Below are positions 9,286 to 18,774 of a DNA stretch of 64,000 nt, piece by piece. This DNA is from Arenibacter aquaticus. GTDB lineage: Bacteria; Bacteroidota; Bacteroidia; Flavobacteriales; Flavobacteriaceae. The stretch covers positions 682,001-746,000 of the forward strand of contig NZ_RQPJ01000002.1 of assembly GCF_003957295.1 (NCBI RefSeq), in the 5' to 3' direction. The translations under genes were made by a program, and so were the position numbers. The notes under the pieces are model-generated. The model was not told the origin of the DNA, did no database searches, and was given only the letters and a program-made list of their open reading frames with translations. Each line of letters starts with the position of its first letter. Position 1 is the stretch's first letter.

Positions 9286-10045
9286 AGCGGTCCCTATCAT
9301 CCAAGAATTTGAGTTCCTCCCTAGTCTGTATTAAATGTTCCTTTTGAAGGGTAGCATATAGTACCATTTCCTTTTCGGAAAAAACCAAGGTATCCCCCAA
9401 GGAGTTGTAGGCGGCAGAGTGCCCGGAATAGGCATGCCCCAGGTGGTCTGTTCCAATTCTATTGACCCCCAAAACATAGGCCATATTTTCTATTGCTCTT
9501 GCCTTTAGCAGCGCGTCCCAGGCATTGACCCTGGATTGTGGCCAGTTGGCCACATAGATAAGTACGTCATAATCCTCGGTATTTCTGGACCAAACAGGGA
9601 AGCGCAGATCATAACAAATAAGCGGACAGATCCTAAATCCTTTAAAATCCACTATTATTTTCTTTTCCCCTCTATGATACACCTTATCTTCTCCGGCAAG
9701 AGTAAAGGTATGTCGCTTGTCATAATAGCCCTTTATTTCCTCTGGCCCTACAAACCATAGCCTATTATAATAACGCCCATCTTCAAAATATACCATACTT
9801 CCTACCAGGCCAACATTCCTAGCCTTAGCCTGTTGCTGCATCCATTGGACCGTTTTATCACCTTCTTCCTTTTCTATGTTTTTTGGGTTCATGGTGAAGG
9901 CAGTAGTGAACATTTCTGGGAGTATCACCAAATCCACATCCGGGGAAATAGAATCCATTAGTTTTGAAAAGTGTTCCCTATTTTTGGCGGGGTCCTCCCA
10001 AAAGATGGAAGATTGGACAAGTGCAATGTTAAGTGCTTTTTCCAT
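9269..10045 (-). CDS. nitrilase-superfamily amidohydrolase (omega-amidase, YafV-like)
   Basis: Carbon-nitrogen hydrolase of about 258 residues (264 if the upstream ATG at 10063 is used). The catalytic triad is visible, numbered from the longer start: Glu50 in VILPEMF, Lys116 in YYDKRHTF and Cys150 in PLICYDLRFP. Sequence around the triad (AGEDKVYHRG, YVANWPQSRVNAWDALLKARAIEN) is typical of YafV/Nit2 omega-amidases, which hydrolyse alpha-ketoglutaramate and alpha-ketosuccinamate. The preferred start is MEKALNIALVQ at 10045, because a promoter-like TAAATTTTG sits immediately upstream of 10063. The 3' end overlaps the convergent lipoprotein gene by 17 bases. Confidence 0.88.
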   Translation of the reverse strand: MEKALNIALVQSSIFWEDPAKNREHFSKLMDSISPDVDLVILPEMFTTAFTMNPKNIEKEEGDKTVQWMQQQAKARNVGLVGSMVYFEDGRYYNRLWFVGPEEIKGYYDKRHTFTLAGEDKVYHRGEKKIIVDFKGFRICPLICYDLRFPVWSRNTEDYDVLIYVANWPQSRVNAWDALLKARAIENMAYVLGVNRIGTDHLGHAYSGHSAAYNSLGDTLVFSEKEMVLYATLQKEHLIQTREELKFLDDRDRFSLKE

Positions 10046-10118
10046 TTGTCTGTGATTCATCAAAATTTACCTTGGCCGTTTATCCAACGTCAACTTATAT
10101 AATTGTTTAATTTGTAAT

Positions 10119-10589
10119 TTAAGAATTCTCCAACAAGGCGATAAGGGTAGGATCTCCCTGCATTTTAGCATGGTCTAGTGCGGTATGGCCCCTAAGATCC
10201 TTAATATTGGTATCCGCACCCTTATTTAAAAGAAGTTTTGCTATTTCTTGCCTGTTGAAGGTAGCCGCATAAATAAGGCAGGTGGCCCCCATGGTATTTC
10301 TCTCATTGATACTGGCACCTTCATCTATTAATTTATTGACAACATCCGTGTACCCCTTAAAACAAGCTCCCATCAGTGCCGTATTGCCAGAAGCGTCCTT
10401 TGCATCAATTTTTGCCCCTTTTTCCAACAACAGGTCTGTTATCTCATGCTGATCATAATAGGTAGATAGGATCAGCGGGGTGGAGCCCCTTTGATCCTTA
10501 CTGTCCAACAAAAGGGGGTTCTTCTCCAACATGGCCCTTACCTCTGCAAAGTTGCCATTCCTTATTTCATTAAAAAAGAATTCGTTCAT
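10119..10589 (-). CDS. ankyrin repeat protein
   Basis: A 156-residue protein made almost entirely of about four ankyrin repeats. The repeated core G-TPLILSTYYDQHEITDLL, GNTALMGACFKGYTDVVNKL, GATCLIYAATFNRQEIAKLL and GHTALDHAKMQGDPTLIALL is clear. Ankyrin domains mediate protein-protein contacts. There is no signal peptide, so it is probably cytoplasmic. In Bacteroidota small ankyrin proteins of this kind often sit beside catalase, but no catalase is seen here. The partner is unknown. Confidence 0.88.
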   Translation of the reverse strand: MNEFFFNEIRNGNFAEVRAMLEKNPLLLDSKDQRGSTPLILSTYYDQHEITDLLLEKGAKIDAKDASGNTALMGACFKGYTDVVNKLIDEGASINERNTMGATCLIYAATFNRQEIAKLLLNKGADTNIKDLRGHTALDHAKMQGDPTLIALLENS

Positions 10590-10810
10590 ACTATCTTTCC
10601 TTTAGTTAAATGTATGAAAAAACTAGTAAAACCTTATTCTAAAATAGTACTTTGAAATTCAATCCATTACAAGCTTAATAAGTTACAAAAACGAGGAGAC
10701 CTGTTAAATTTTATTGAATATTTTAATCATTCATTATTGAATTTTACCATTTTTGCGTATTTTACTTAAATAGTGATTTTTTAGTTTAATGTTCCCCTAA
10801 AATAAATAAG

Positions 10811-13006
10811 TTGGATACAACAGCGCACACCATACCCATTCAAGAGGCCCCTATTGCCTTAGCTACCGTGGATAGGAATTTTTATTTTGTAAATTGTTCT
10901 GACCAATGGTTTGAAGAGTTTGGCCTAGTACACAAAAACGTAGTGGGCAAGCCAATTCATGAAGTTATTCCCAACACCCCTGTACAGCTTAAAAGCATGC
11001 TGGAAAATTGTATGGCCACGGGAAAAATGCAGGAAGATGAATTGAGGCACCTGTCCCCAGGAGGTAGCAGTGCATGGTATAAATGGCGCATAAAACCTAG
11101 TAAAACAGACAACAATACTACAATAGGTTTAATAATAACCTGCTTAAACACCACAAAATCCAAAAGAGCCAAGGAATTGCTCAGGGACGCTGAAAATGTG
11201 GCCAAGATGGGGGGATGGGATCTGGATTTGATAACGAATACCGTCTATTGGTCCAATGTTACAAAATTAATACACGAAGTCCCTTTGGACTATGTGCCTA
11301 ATTTGGAAACGGGAATAAACTTTTATAAGGAGGGAGAAAGCAGGGAGACCATAACCAAATTGGTAAACAATGCCATAATGCACGGGGAGCCCTGGGATAC
11401 CGAGTTACAGTTGGTTACGGCAAAGGGTCGTGAAATATGGATAAGGACCAAGGGAAAGGCCGAATTTATAAACGGGAAATGCATCCGTGTTTTTGGCCTC
11501 TTTCAGGACATAGATGAACAAAAGAGAGCTGAAATTAAAAGTGGCCAAATCCAAGAGCGGTTGGATTTGGCTACCTCTGTTGCCCAAATTGGCATTTGGG
11601 AATACAATGTACATGAAGATATTTTGGAGTGGAATGAGCAAATGTACGAGCTCTACGGCGTTAAAAAGGAAGACTTCAACGGCGTCTATGACACTTGGAA
11701 GGCCTGTGTTCACCCTGAGGACAAAGCTCGGTGCCAACAGGAATTTGATATGGCTTTGGCCGGAACCCAGGAATTTAAAACACAGTTTAGGATAATACAT
11801 CCGGATGGAAGTATCAAATACATCAAGGCCAATGCCGGACTTTTTAAGGATGCCGACGGAAACATTACTAAGATGGTAGGGACCAACTGGGATATCACCG
11901 ATCAGATAAATGCCCAGTTGAGGTTGGATATAAACAAGGAATCTTTTAAAGGGTCTTTTGAATCATCGGCCGTTGGGATGGCTCTGGTAGCCAAGGATGG
12001 TTCCTGGATGGATGTAAACAACAGTCTATGCGTAAGTCTGGGATATACCCGCAAAGAACTATTAAGCCTTACCTTTCAAGACATAACCCACCCAGAGGAC
12101 ATAGACAATGACCTAAACCATTTACAACCTTTATTGGAAGGCAAGGGAGACAGTTACCAAATTGAAAAGCGATATTTTCACAAAACAGGACGTATTGTTT
12201 ATGTGGTACTAACCGTTACAGCAGTTAAGGATATAGAAGGGAATTTATCCCATTTTATATCACAGATAATGGACATTAGTCCTAGAATAGAAGCTAAGAA
12301 GAAATCTGAGCAGTTCTTGGAAATTACCAAGAATCAAAACAATAGTTTGTTGAATTTTGCCCATATAGTTTCACACAATCTCCGCTCACATTCTTCCAAT
12401 CTTTCTATGCTATCCAATTATTTATTGGAGGAAGAGGAGGAAAATGAAAGGAAAATCATCGAAAAAATGATCTTTGATGCCTCGGACAGTTTACACGAGA
12501 CGGTGGAGCATTTGAATGAGGTGGTCCAAATCACTACTGGGGCCCAGGAACAGATGCGTGAGGTTAACTTAAACAACACCATAATGAACGTGGAGAAGAA
12601 CATTAGTGCGCTACTAAGCGAAAAAAATGTTGAGTGTGATATTGCCGTTGACCCAAAACATAAGGTAAAGGCGGTACCAGCCTATTTGGATAGCGTACTA
12701 TTAAATCTTTTTACAAATAGTATAAAATACAGTAGCCCCCAAAGAAAGCCAAAAATTACCGTGTCTTCCAAAAAGAAGGGTAAAAATATCATTTTGGATT
12801 TTAAGGATAATGGCCTGGGAATAAACATGGAAAGACACGGCGAAAAACTCTTTGGCATGTATAAAACATTCCACCAGCACGAAGATGCCAAAGGAATAGG
12901 ACTCTTTATAACCAAGAATCAAATAGAAGCGATGGACGGTAAAATTGAGGTTGAAAGTGCCGTAGACAAAGGGACTACTTTTAGGGTCACCTTAAATGCC
13001 GAATAA
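10811..13006 (+). CDS. multi-PAS sensor histidine kinase
   Basis: Soluble histidine kinase of 731 residues with no transmembrane segment. Four PAS domains follow one another at roughly residues 10-115, 125-235, 255-365 and 378-490; several end in PAC motifs (FGLFQDIDEQKRAE, MVGTNWDITDQINAQ, HFISQIMDISPRIEAK). The dimerisation/phosphoacceptor region has NFAHIVSHNLRSHSSN with the likely His522. The HATPase domain shows NLFTNSIKYSS, DNGLGINMERHGEKLFGMY and GIGLFITKNQIEAMDGKIEV. The start appears to be TTG at 10811, because the nearest upstream ATG (10789) hits a stop within four codons. The next gene, 29 bases downstream, is its probable response regulator. Confidence 0.88.
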   Translation: MDTTAHTIPIQEAPIALATVDRNFYFVNCSDQWFEEFGLVHKNVVGKPIHEVIPNTPVQLKSMLENCMATGKMQEDELRHLSPGGSSAWYKWRIKPSKTDNNTTIGLIITCLNTTKSKRAKELLRDAENVAKMGGWDLDLITNTVYWSNVTKLIHEVPLDYVPNLETGINFYKEGESRETITKLVNNAIMHGEPWDTELQLVTAKGREIWIRTKGKAEFINGKCIRVFGLFQDIDEQKRAEIKSGQIQERLDLATSVAQIGIWEYNVHEDILEWNEQMYELYGVKKEDFNGVYDTWKACVHPEDKARCQQEFDMALAGTQEFKTQFRIIHPDGSIKYIKANAGLFKDADGNITKMVGTNWDITDQINAQLRLDINKESFKGSFESSAVGMALVAKDGSWMDVNNSLCVSLGYTRKELLSLTFQDITHPEDIDNDLNHLQPLLEGKGDSYQIEKRYFHKTGRIVYVVLTVTAVKDIEGNLSHFISQIMDISPRIEAKKKSEQFLEITKNQNNSLLNFAHIVSHNLRSHSSNLSMLSNYLLEEEEENERKIIEKMIFDASDSLHETVEHLNEVVQITTGAQEQMREVNLNNTIMNVEKNISALLSEKNVECDIAVDPKHKVKAVPAYLDSVLLNLFTNSIKYSSPQRKPKITVSSKKKGKNIILDFKDNGLGINMERHGEKLFGMYKTFHQHEDAKGIGLFITKNQIEAMDGKIEVESAVDKGTTFRVTLNAE

Positions 13007-13035
13007 ATAAAATATAAACCTAACACTATTGCATT

Positions 13036-13449
13036 ATGGGCAAATTTAAAAACAGTTGTATTATTGATGATGATCCCATCTCTGTTTTCGGTATAAAAAG
13101 ATCTATGAAGGAGACGAACTTTACTGATGATGTGGTAGTATATACCAACGGCCAGGAAGCCTTGGATGGTTTAACAAAAATGCTTAATGAAGGTAAGAAA
13201 TTACCATCCATCATTTTTTTGGACCTAAATATGCCCATCATGGATGGATGGGAATTTTTGGACGATTTTATAAAGATCCCCAATACCAACACCGAAAAAG
13301 TAATAATTTTTATTGTAAGTTCCTCCATGGATCCACGGGATATGATTAAAGCCCAAAGCTATAGCATGGTAAATAATTACATCCTAAAGCCCATTTTAAG
13401 AAAAGATTTGGTAAGATTAATGTCCGAGCTGGACATAAAACAACCTTAA
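13036..13449 (+). CDS. single-domain response regulator
   Basis: A 137-residue stand-alone receiver (CheY/Rcp1-like) domain with no output domain. The acidic pocket is formed by DDD at residues 11-13, the phosphoacceptor is Asp63 in FLDLNMPIMDG, the switch residue is Ser in IVSSSMD, and Lys118 is in NYILKPI. It follows the PAS kinase at 29 bases on the same strand, so the two probably form a phosphorelay whose output is a protein interaction or a further histidine phosphotransfer step. Its last 4 bases overlap the convergent DUF5689 lipoprotein gene. Confidence 0.92.
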   Translation: MGKFKNSCIIDDDPISVFGIKRSMKETNFTDDVVVYTNGQEALDGLTKMLNEGKKLPSIIFLDLNMPIMDGWEFLDDFIKIPNTNTEKVIIFIVSSSMDPRDMIKAQSYSMVNNYILKPILRKDLVRLMSELDIKQP

Positions 13450-14864
13450 TGTTCTCCTGGGGTAAAATCTTCAGGGGCATTTAGCGGGCTGTTTATAGTC
13501 CCCTCGTCCCCTGAATCATTATATATCGTCCATTCAGAAAATGTAAATACTGGGTTGGCCTGCTTTATATCATTGTGCCGCAAGGCCTTTCCGTCCTCAA
13601 ATTCATGATTGGTACCAGAGCCATCTTCACCTACAACACCAAAAACATCTATTATAGCGCCAAAAGGGTCTACCAACTCCAGGTTATCGTCCCCATTGGA
13701 ATCTGCCGGACCATTGATAGAGACTCCCAAGTCTGGAGCGAAGCCGTAAACAGTCTCAAAACTGTTGGCATTTGGAGAGATCACAAAAGTACTTTGCCCT
13801 TCAATTACATTGCCCGAAAGGTCTATGGTTGAGCTTACATCCGTGTTGCTATTGGTATACCTTCTTAACGTCCAGCCCTTTAAGCTTAATGGCTCATCTT
13901 CTGCACTGTACAATTCTACAAATCTTGCGGCCGTATTGTTATCCGGATCGGCCAATTCCGAGATAAATATTTTTGTAGAAGTAAATTCATCTACTACATC
14001 CTCGCAGCGTATTTCCGTAAATTGAAGATCTGTAGTGTCCCGTACCACCAGCTGATACCCTTTGCCATCCTTTACCAATACCCCTGTTATGGTTCCGTTG
14101 CCCTGGGGTAAGGGCGTGCCTTGAAAATCGGAATAGCCGCTGTTTAATAATCGTAGTTCCTCACCGTTACAATTGACCAACGTTCTAATAGTTTCCTCTT
14201 TCTTTAATGCATAGGGCAACCCAACCTCATCGCTTACTAGTTCTACTGCCTCCAAACGAACCAAAGTGCCTAACATTGAATCGTTCAAATTCGCAAGAGT
14301 TGTAGGCAGGGGCTCCAGGACTACCCCTGAATTGCATGGGGTTACAAAATGCTTTTTTACGTTGGGAGCGGGGAGTCTGCCTACGGAGAGATTTCCAAAA
14401 ACGTTAAATGCACTTCCCATGGTATACATGCCAATTCTTTTTCCTAAATACAACCCCTTGGTTTTAATCAATATCCTTGACCCCATCTCATAAAACAAAT
14501 GAGCATCCCTGAGGTCTATTTCCAGTTGCAATCCCCCTGTTGGATTTGTTGGGCTATCTTGTATATATATAACTCCAAAGAAGTTTCCAGACCTATCGGA
14601 GGACACAATACAGCCTTCAACAATCCAATCTTCCTGAATCTGTACGGTTTTATCCACATAAAGGGCTTTAAGTTCGTTAAGGCTCATATTGGGACTAGGA
14701 ACCGAATAACAATCCGGGGCAGGGGCGTTAAAATTTTTGTTCTTTACACAGGCCGATAAAACAATTAGCCCTAAAAGAAGAATACATACTCCACTACACT
14801 TATCCTTATAGTATCCCATAGTCGTAGTAATTACCTGTTTGATAAGCCCTCTGCCTAAATGCAT
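13446..14864 (-). CDS. DUF5689 / lamin-tail domain lipoprotein
   Basis: Lipoprotein of about 472 residues. A hydrophobic stretch ILLLGLIVLSAC leads to a lipobox Cys at about residue 39. Residues about 50-280 match the DUF5689 pattern (LYVDKTVQIQEDWIVEGCIVSSDRSGNFFGVIYIQD, GLQLEIDLRDAHLFYEMGSRI), an OB-fold-like region. A lamin-tail domain follows at about 300-430 (IFISELADPDNNTAARFVELYSAED, LKGWTLRRYTN, NLELVDPFGAIIDVFG). The start codon shares a base with the stop of the upstream TonB receptor (TAATG), which indicates translational coupling. Lamin-tail domains often accompany secreted nucleases, and a secreted EEP nuclease is divergently encoded next to the receptor. A role as the receptor's surface-exposed binding lipoprotein is inferred. 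Confidence 0.82.
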   Translation of the reverse strand: MHLGRGLIKQVITTTMGYYKDKCSGVCILLLGLIVLSACVKNKNFNAPAPDCYSVPSPNMSLNELKALYVDKTVQIQEDWIVEGCIVSSDRSGNFFGVIYIQDSPTNPTGGLQLEIDLRDAHLFYEMGSRILIKTKGLYLGKRIGMYTMGSAFNVFGNLSVGRLPAPNVKKHFVTPCNSGVVLEPLPTTLANLNDSMLGTLVRLEAVELVSDEVGLPYALKKEETIRTLVNCNGEELRLLNSGYSDFQGTPLPQGNGTITGVLVKDGKGYQLVVRDTTDLQFTEIRCEDVVDEFTSTKIFISELADPDNNTAARFVELYSAEDEPLSLKGWTLRRYTNSNTDVSSTIDLSGNVIEGQSTFVISPNANSFETVYGFAPDLGVSINGPADSNGDDNLELVDPFGAIIDVFGVVGEDGSGTNHEFEDGKALRHNDIKQANPVFTFSEWTIYNDSGDEGTINSPLNAPEDFTPGEH

Positions 14865-17605
14865 TAAAAACTAATAGCAAAATTTATAAAATAGGTCCGC
14901 CCATAGCCATACCAGTATTTAGGAGCAAAAGAGGGTGTTCCACTTAAATTATCCTGCTGCAATTGTCCAAAATTGCCATTCCTGCTCTGTTCATACCCTC
15001 CGGTCCTAAAAACAGCATCAAATAAGTTGTTTACACTGGCAAAAACACTAATGTACCTGCCGTTTTTTAACCATGATTTCCCCCCTATCAGATTCAACAA
15101 ATAAAAATCGTCCAATTGCTTTTGCGCCAATAGCTTCTCTACATTTTCGTCGGTAGCATCAGGAAAGGGAAGTCCGGTTTCGGGGTTTAAATAAAAACTT
15201 TGGGTGCGGGTAATGGTAGAGATCCCTGCATAGTTATTGCCCATATAATTTGCCGTGGCACCAAGCCACCAATAGTTGGGGGCCCTATATTCTGTCCCGA
15301 TAGAAAAAGCTTTCTGTGGCCCTTGTGCCAATTTGTTGTCCTTTATCTTGGCCACTCCCAAATCTATGGTCCCTTCCGGGGCAATGACTTCCTCCTCGGC
15401 CCCTGCTGTGTCAAAATTAATGCTTACCAAGGGGTCACTGGCGTACAGATATTTCCCTACGGCCGCAACAAAAGATAACTTTACCGCGGAAGAAAGCTGG
15501 TATTCCAGCCCTAATTCCATGCCGAGGTGCAGTTTGTCCAGTTGGGTTAGCACCTCTTGCACAAAGTCGCTCCCTACCCCTGCATCAACAAAGAAAAAAT
15601 TAACATCGGTAGTATTTTGAAAACGGGTGTAATAGCCCGTTACCCTTCCCTTGAGATCTGCCAGGCGCAAATGGTAATTTATATCGGTGGTAGAAATTTT
15701 TTCACTTTGAATATTTGGGACTACTAGGTTATTTTCCCTAGGGTTTATATATACATTTTGATAAACCGGGGGTTTGGTCAGATATGCCCCATTTAGGGAT
15801 ATCCAATGCCTTCCATTAAGTTTATGTGTATACCCTGACTTTAACCCGAAATTTGAAAATTGTATCTTTCCCCCTTGTCCATAAGAGGTGTTGAGGTAGC
15901 GTTGGTTCCTAAAAAGACCGTTTCTGCGATAATTGGTGGAAGTGTAATCAAATGTTAGGAAACCCTCCCATTTGGGATAATTGGCTCCCCATTGTACAAA
16001 TGCGTTAAAGACCTTGGCCCCTGTATGATAATAATAGCCAAATTTATCACCGGCCACCTTCTCTATATTTCCATCCATGTCATTTTGGGTATTGGAGAAA
16101 GGGTCAATATCTGCATGGTATTCCGCTCCTAGCAAATCCTCTATTTCAGCATAATTATCAGAATCCAACTGCAGGTAATGGCTACCAAAATCTATTCGCA
16201 GCCTATCATTGAAACTAAAATTTCCTGTACTTACTGCACTCAATTGTTTATCATCCGAATTATCGCTATAATACACATAGGCTGCCCTTCCCTGGGTCAT
16301 GGTATTGCTATTAGCCGTGTACAAACTTTCCCAATCTAGTTGGGGGTTATCCAAAAAAGCTGTCTTTGCCATATTGGCTCCAATAAAATTGGCTCCTATG
16401 GGGCTATTTATATAAAAGCTGGGCAAATAGCGGTAGTAGGTAGGATCCGGATTGGGGGCGTTATAGTAACCCAATCTACTTTTGGCAGTGTTTCCAAATT
16501 GATAGGACACTCCTGTGTTGAGCTGTAATTTGCCGGCATTATAATAATGATTCAGCATAACAAGGGGCTCCTGGATTTTTCGCTCCCTAGCATTGCGAAT
16601 CTTATCATTTTGGTACCCCCAATAGGGATTATAACGCTTCCCCTGTAACTCATAGACCTCTTGGGTAATAGCCGAGGACCTCCCCCTTCTGTTAGATGTC
16701 CAAAGTGTGGTTAGATTGATACTGTGCTTGGGGTTCAATTGAAATTCCAAGGCCCCGAAGAAAGAATAGGCATCGTATAAACTGCCATCTATATAACCTT
16801 CCTTTGCCCATCTTTTGGAAGAAGATACACTATAGGCTATTCCCTTTTTGGAGACTCCTGAAGAGTAGGTAGCCATTATTCGGCCAGCATAGGTGCGATT
16901 GGAAGCTGAAGTAGAAAGTCGTAGCCCCTTACGGAACAAGGATGGTCTGGTAATAATATTGGTAGTTCCCAATATTCCTCCAAAGGCATAATTGGAAGGT
17001 TGCAAGCCATGGGTAAATACCTGATTACGGGTGACGTCGTTTAATCCTCCCCAGTTGTTCCATTGTGGCCTGCCATCTACCAATTTATTCATGGGTATAC
17101 CATTTAGCAATATGCTGCCGTTTTCGGATCCGTAGCCTCTTACCCTAAAAAATGCCTGGCCAAAATCGAATGCAGCCCTGTTGAGAAAGATGTCCCTACT
17201 TGCTTGTAGCATTCCGGAGGTCATGGAAACACTTTCGTCTTCCAATAACTCGGTTTCCGTTAATGTAATTAGGTTATCGGTCTTTTCTTGAAGCACGTCC
17301 CTTTCAAGATAAATTATGCCTAAATTCAAATCTGTGTTTTGGACCGTAATCGGCATACTTTTGGTAATATAGTCTTGGGCTGAAATGGTTAAGATATAAT
17401 TGCCGGAACGGTTTAAGGTAATTTGAAATTGCCCGGTAGAAGAATTAGTCCGGACAGGAGCAAAACCTGTAACTTTCACCTTGGCAAGGCGAACCATTTC
17501 CTTGCTGGCCAAATCCTTTACAATTCCTATAAGCTTTTGTTGTTGCTGTGGAAATACACAGAAACTGTTGAGTAGTAAGAAGGGTATTGCTAAAGCGTTT
17601 TTCAT
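14864..17605 (-). CDS. TonB-dependent receptor with carboxypeptidase-like domain
   Basis: Outer-membrane receptor of 913 residues. After the signal peptide (MKNALAIPFLLLNSFCVFPQ) comes a carboxypeptidase D-like regulatory beta domain at about 22-105 (KLIGIVKDLASKEMVRLAKVKVTG, SGNYILTISAQDYITKSMPI). The plug (about 110-230) has FFRVRGYGSENGSILLNGIPMN, and the barrel ends NFAISF with a terminal Phe. It is coupled to the following DUF5689/lamin-tail lipoprotein through a TAATG overlap. There is no SusD-like partner; the lipoprotein may take that place. The divergent gene 121 bases away encodes a secreted nuclease-like EEP protein, which suggests import of a nucleic-acid or phosphoester product. 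The substrate is not determined by sequence. Confidence 0.88.
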   Translation of the reverse strand: MKNALAIPFLLLNSFCVFPQQQQKLIGIVKDLASKEMVRLAKVKVTGFAPVRTNSSTGQFQITLNRSGNYILTISAQDYITKSMPITVQNTDLNLGIIYLERDVLQEKTDNLITLTETELLEDESVSMTSGMLQASRDIFLNRAAFDFGQAFFRVRGYGSENGSILLNGIPMNKLVDGRPQWNNWGGLNDVTRNQVFTHGLQPSNYAFGGILGTTNIITRPSLFRKGLRLSTSASNRTYAGRIMATYSSGVSKKGIAYSVSSSKRWAKEGYIDGSLYDAYSFFGALEFQLNPKHSINLTTLWTSNRRGRSSAITQEVYELQGKRYNPYWGYQNDKIRNARERKIQEPLVMLNHYYNAGKLQLNTGVSYQFGNTAKSRLGYYNAPNPDPTYYRYLPSFYINSPIGANFIGANMAKTAFLDNPQLDWESLYTANSNTMTQGRAAYVYYSDNSDDKQLSAVSTGNFSFNDRLRIDFGSHYLQLDSDNYAEIEDLLGAEYHADIDPFSNTQNDMDGNIEKVAGDKFGYYYHTGAKVFNAFVQWGANYPKWEGFLTFDYTSTNYRRNGLFRNQRYLNTSYGQGGKIQFSNFGLKSGYTHKLNGRHWISLNGAYLTKPPVYQNVYINPRENNLVVPNIQSEKISTTDINYHLRLADLKGRVTGYYTRFQNTTDVNFFFVDAGVGSDFVQEVLTQLDKLHLGMELGLEYQLSSAVKLSFVAAVGKYLYASDPLVSINFDTAGAEEEVIAPEGTIDLGVAKIKDNKLAQGPQKAFSIGTEYRAPNYWWLGATANYMGNNYAGISTITRTQSFYLNPETGLPFPDATDENVEKLLAQKQLDDFYLLNLIGGKSWLKNGRYISVFASVNNLFDAVFRTGGYEQSRNGNFGQLQQDNLSGTPSFAPKYWYGYGRTYFINFAISF

Positions 17606-17726
17606 TGATCAATATGAAATATTTTAACAATTTTTATGTAATATATTAAAATTTGACCGTATATTCTTAAATTACCGAGAGAAAAATATGAGTTCCCTTG
17701 CTTTTTTTAGAACTAAAATGTAATCC

Positions 17727-18770
17727 ATGAGGAAGCTCAACACCCTATTGGCATTCTTTCTAATTGTTGGTTACAACTTGGCCCAGGAGGGCAAAACCTA
17801 TAAAATTAGAACTATTGCCTTTTATAACCTTGAAAACTTATTTGACACCTTGGATGATCCCGAAATCTTTGATGAAGACCGTACCCCAGAGGGCAAGGAT
17901 GTATGGACCCAGGAGCGCTATAATCGTAAAGTGGACCATATGTCAAGAGTCTTGTCCCAAATAGGGGGTGAGGCCACTAAAACCTCACCTGATATCATTG
18001 GCATCTGTGAAGTTGAGAATAGACAGGTAGTGGAAGATTTGGTAAACCATCCCTTTTTAAGGAGTAAGAACTATGGAATTATTCATTTTGATTCTCCTGA
18101 CGAGCGCGGTATAGATGTAGCGCTTTTGTACAAAAAGGAATCTTATATCCCTTCCTCGTTCAGCAGTCACCGACTTCTGCTGTACAATTCTGAAAATTTT
18201 AGGGACTACACTAGGGACCAATTGGTAGTTGGAGGCTATATGGACGGGGAGGAGATACATTTTATTGTTAACCATTGGCCTTCCAGAAGCGGGGGCGAGG
18301 CAAGAAGCAAACCCTACAGAATAGCCGCAGCCAAACTCAACAGGCGGATCATAGACTCTATTTTGAGCATTAGCCCCAAAGCCAAGATCATTGCCATGGG
18401 CGACCTGAATGATGACCCTGTGGACGATAGCTTAAAAAAAGTTTTAAAAACCAAGGGGAAACAGGCTACCCTGACACAGGACGATCTATACAATCCTATG
18501 GAAAAACTTTTTAAAAAAGGTTGGGGATCTTTGGCCTATAGGGACCAATGGAATCTCTTTGACCAGATATATTTTACCGCCAATTTTGTACTGGATTCCT
18601 ATGCGGGATTTCGGTTTTGGAAAGCAGGCATCTTTAGTCCGTACTACCTTTTGGACCAGGATGGAAAATACAAAGGCTACCCCCTGCGCACCTATGCGGG
18701 CGGAAGCTACAAAGGTGGCTATAGCGACCACTTTCCCGTATATATTTATGTAATAAAGGAGGCGAAATAA
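17727..18770 (+). CDS. secreted endonuclease/exonuclease/phosphatase family protein
   Basis: A 347-residue EEP-fold hydrolase with a cleavable signal peptide (MRKLNTLLAFFLIVGYNLAQ), so it acts in the periplasm or outside the cell. Motifs are in order: TIAFYNLENLFDTLDDP (Asn and metal site), IIGICEVENRQV (Glu), HFIVNHWPSRSGGEARSKPYR, AMGDLNDDPVDDS (Asp/Asn), and the C-terminal GGYSDHFPVYIYV (Asp-His). The HWPSR-GG motif is typical of extracellular DNase-like EEP proteins. It is divergent from the TonB receptor/DUF5689 pair. Whether it cuts DNA, RNA or a phosphoester cannot be read from sequence. Confidence 0.85.
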   Translation: MRKLNTLLAFFLIVGYNLAQEGKTYKIRTIAFYNLENLFDTLDDPEIFDEDRTPEGKDVWTQERYNRKVDHMSRVLSQIGGEATKTSPDIIGICEVENRQVVEDLVNHPFLRSKNYGIIHFDSPDERGIDVALLYKKESYIPSSFSSHRLLLYNSENFRDYTRDQLVVGGYMDGEEIHFIVNHWPSRSGGEARSKPYRIAAAKLNRRIIDSILSISPKAKIIAMGDLNDDPVDDSLKKVLKTKGKQATLTQDDLYNPMEKLFKKGWGSLAYRDQWNLFDQIYFTANFVLDSYAGFRFWKAGIFSPYYLLDQDGKYKGYPLRTYAGGSYKGGYSDHFPVYIYVIKEAK

Positions 18771-18774
18771 GGTT

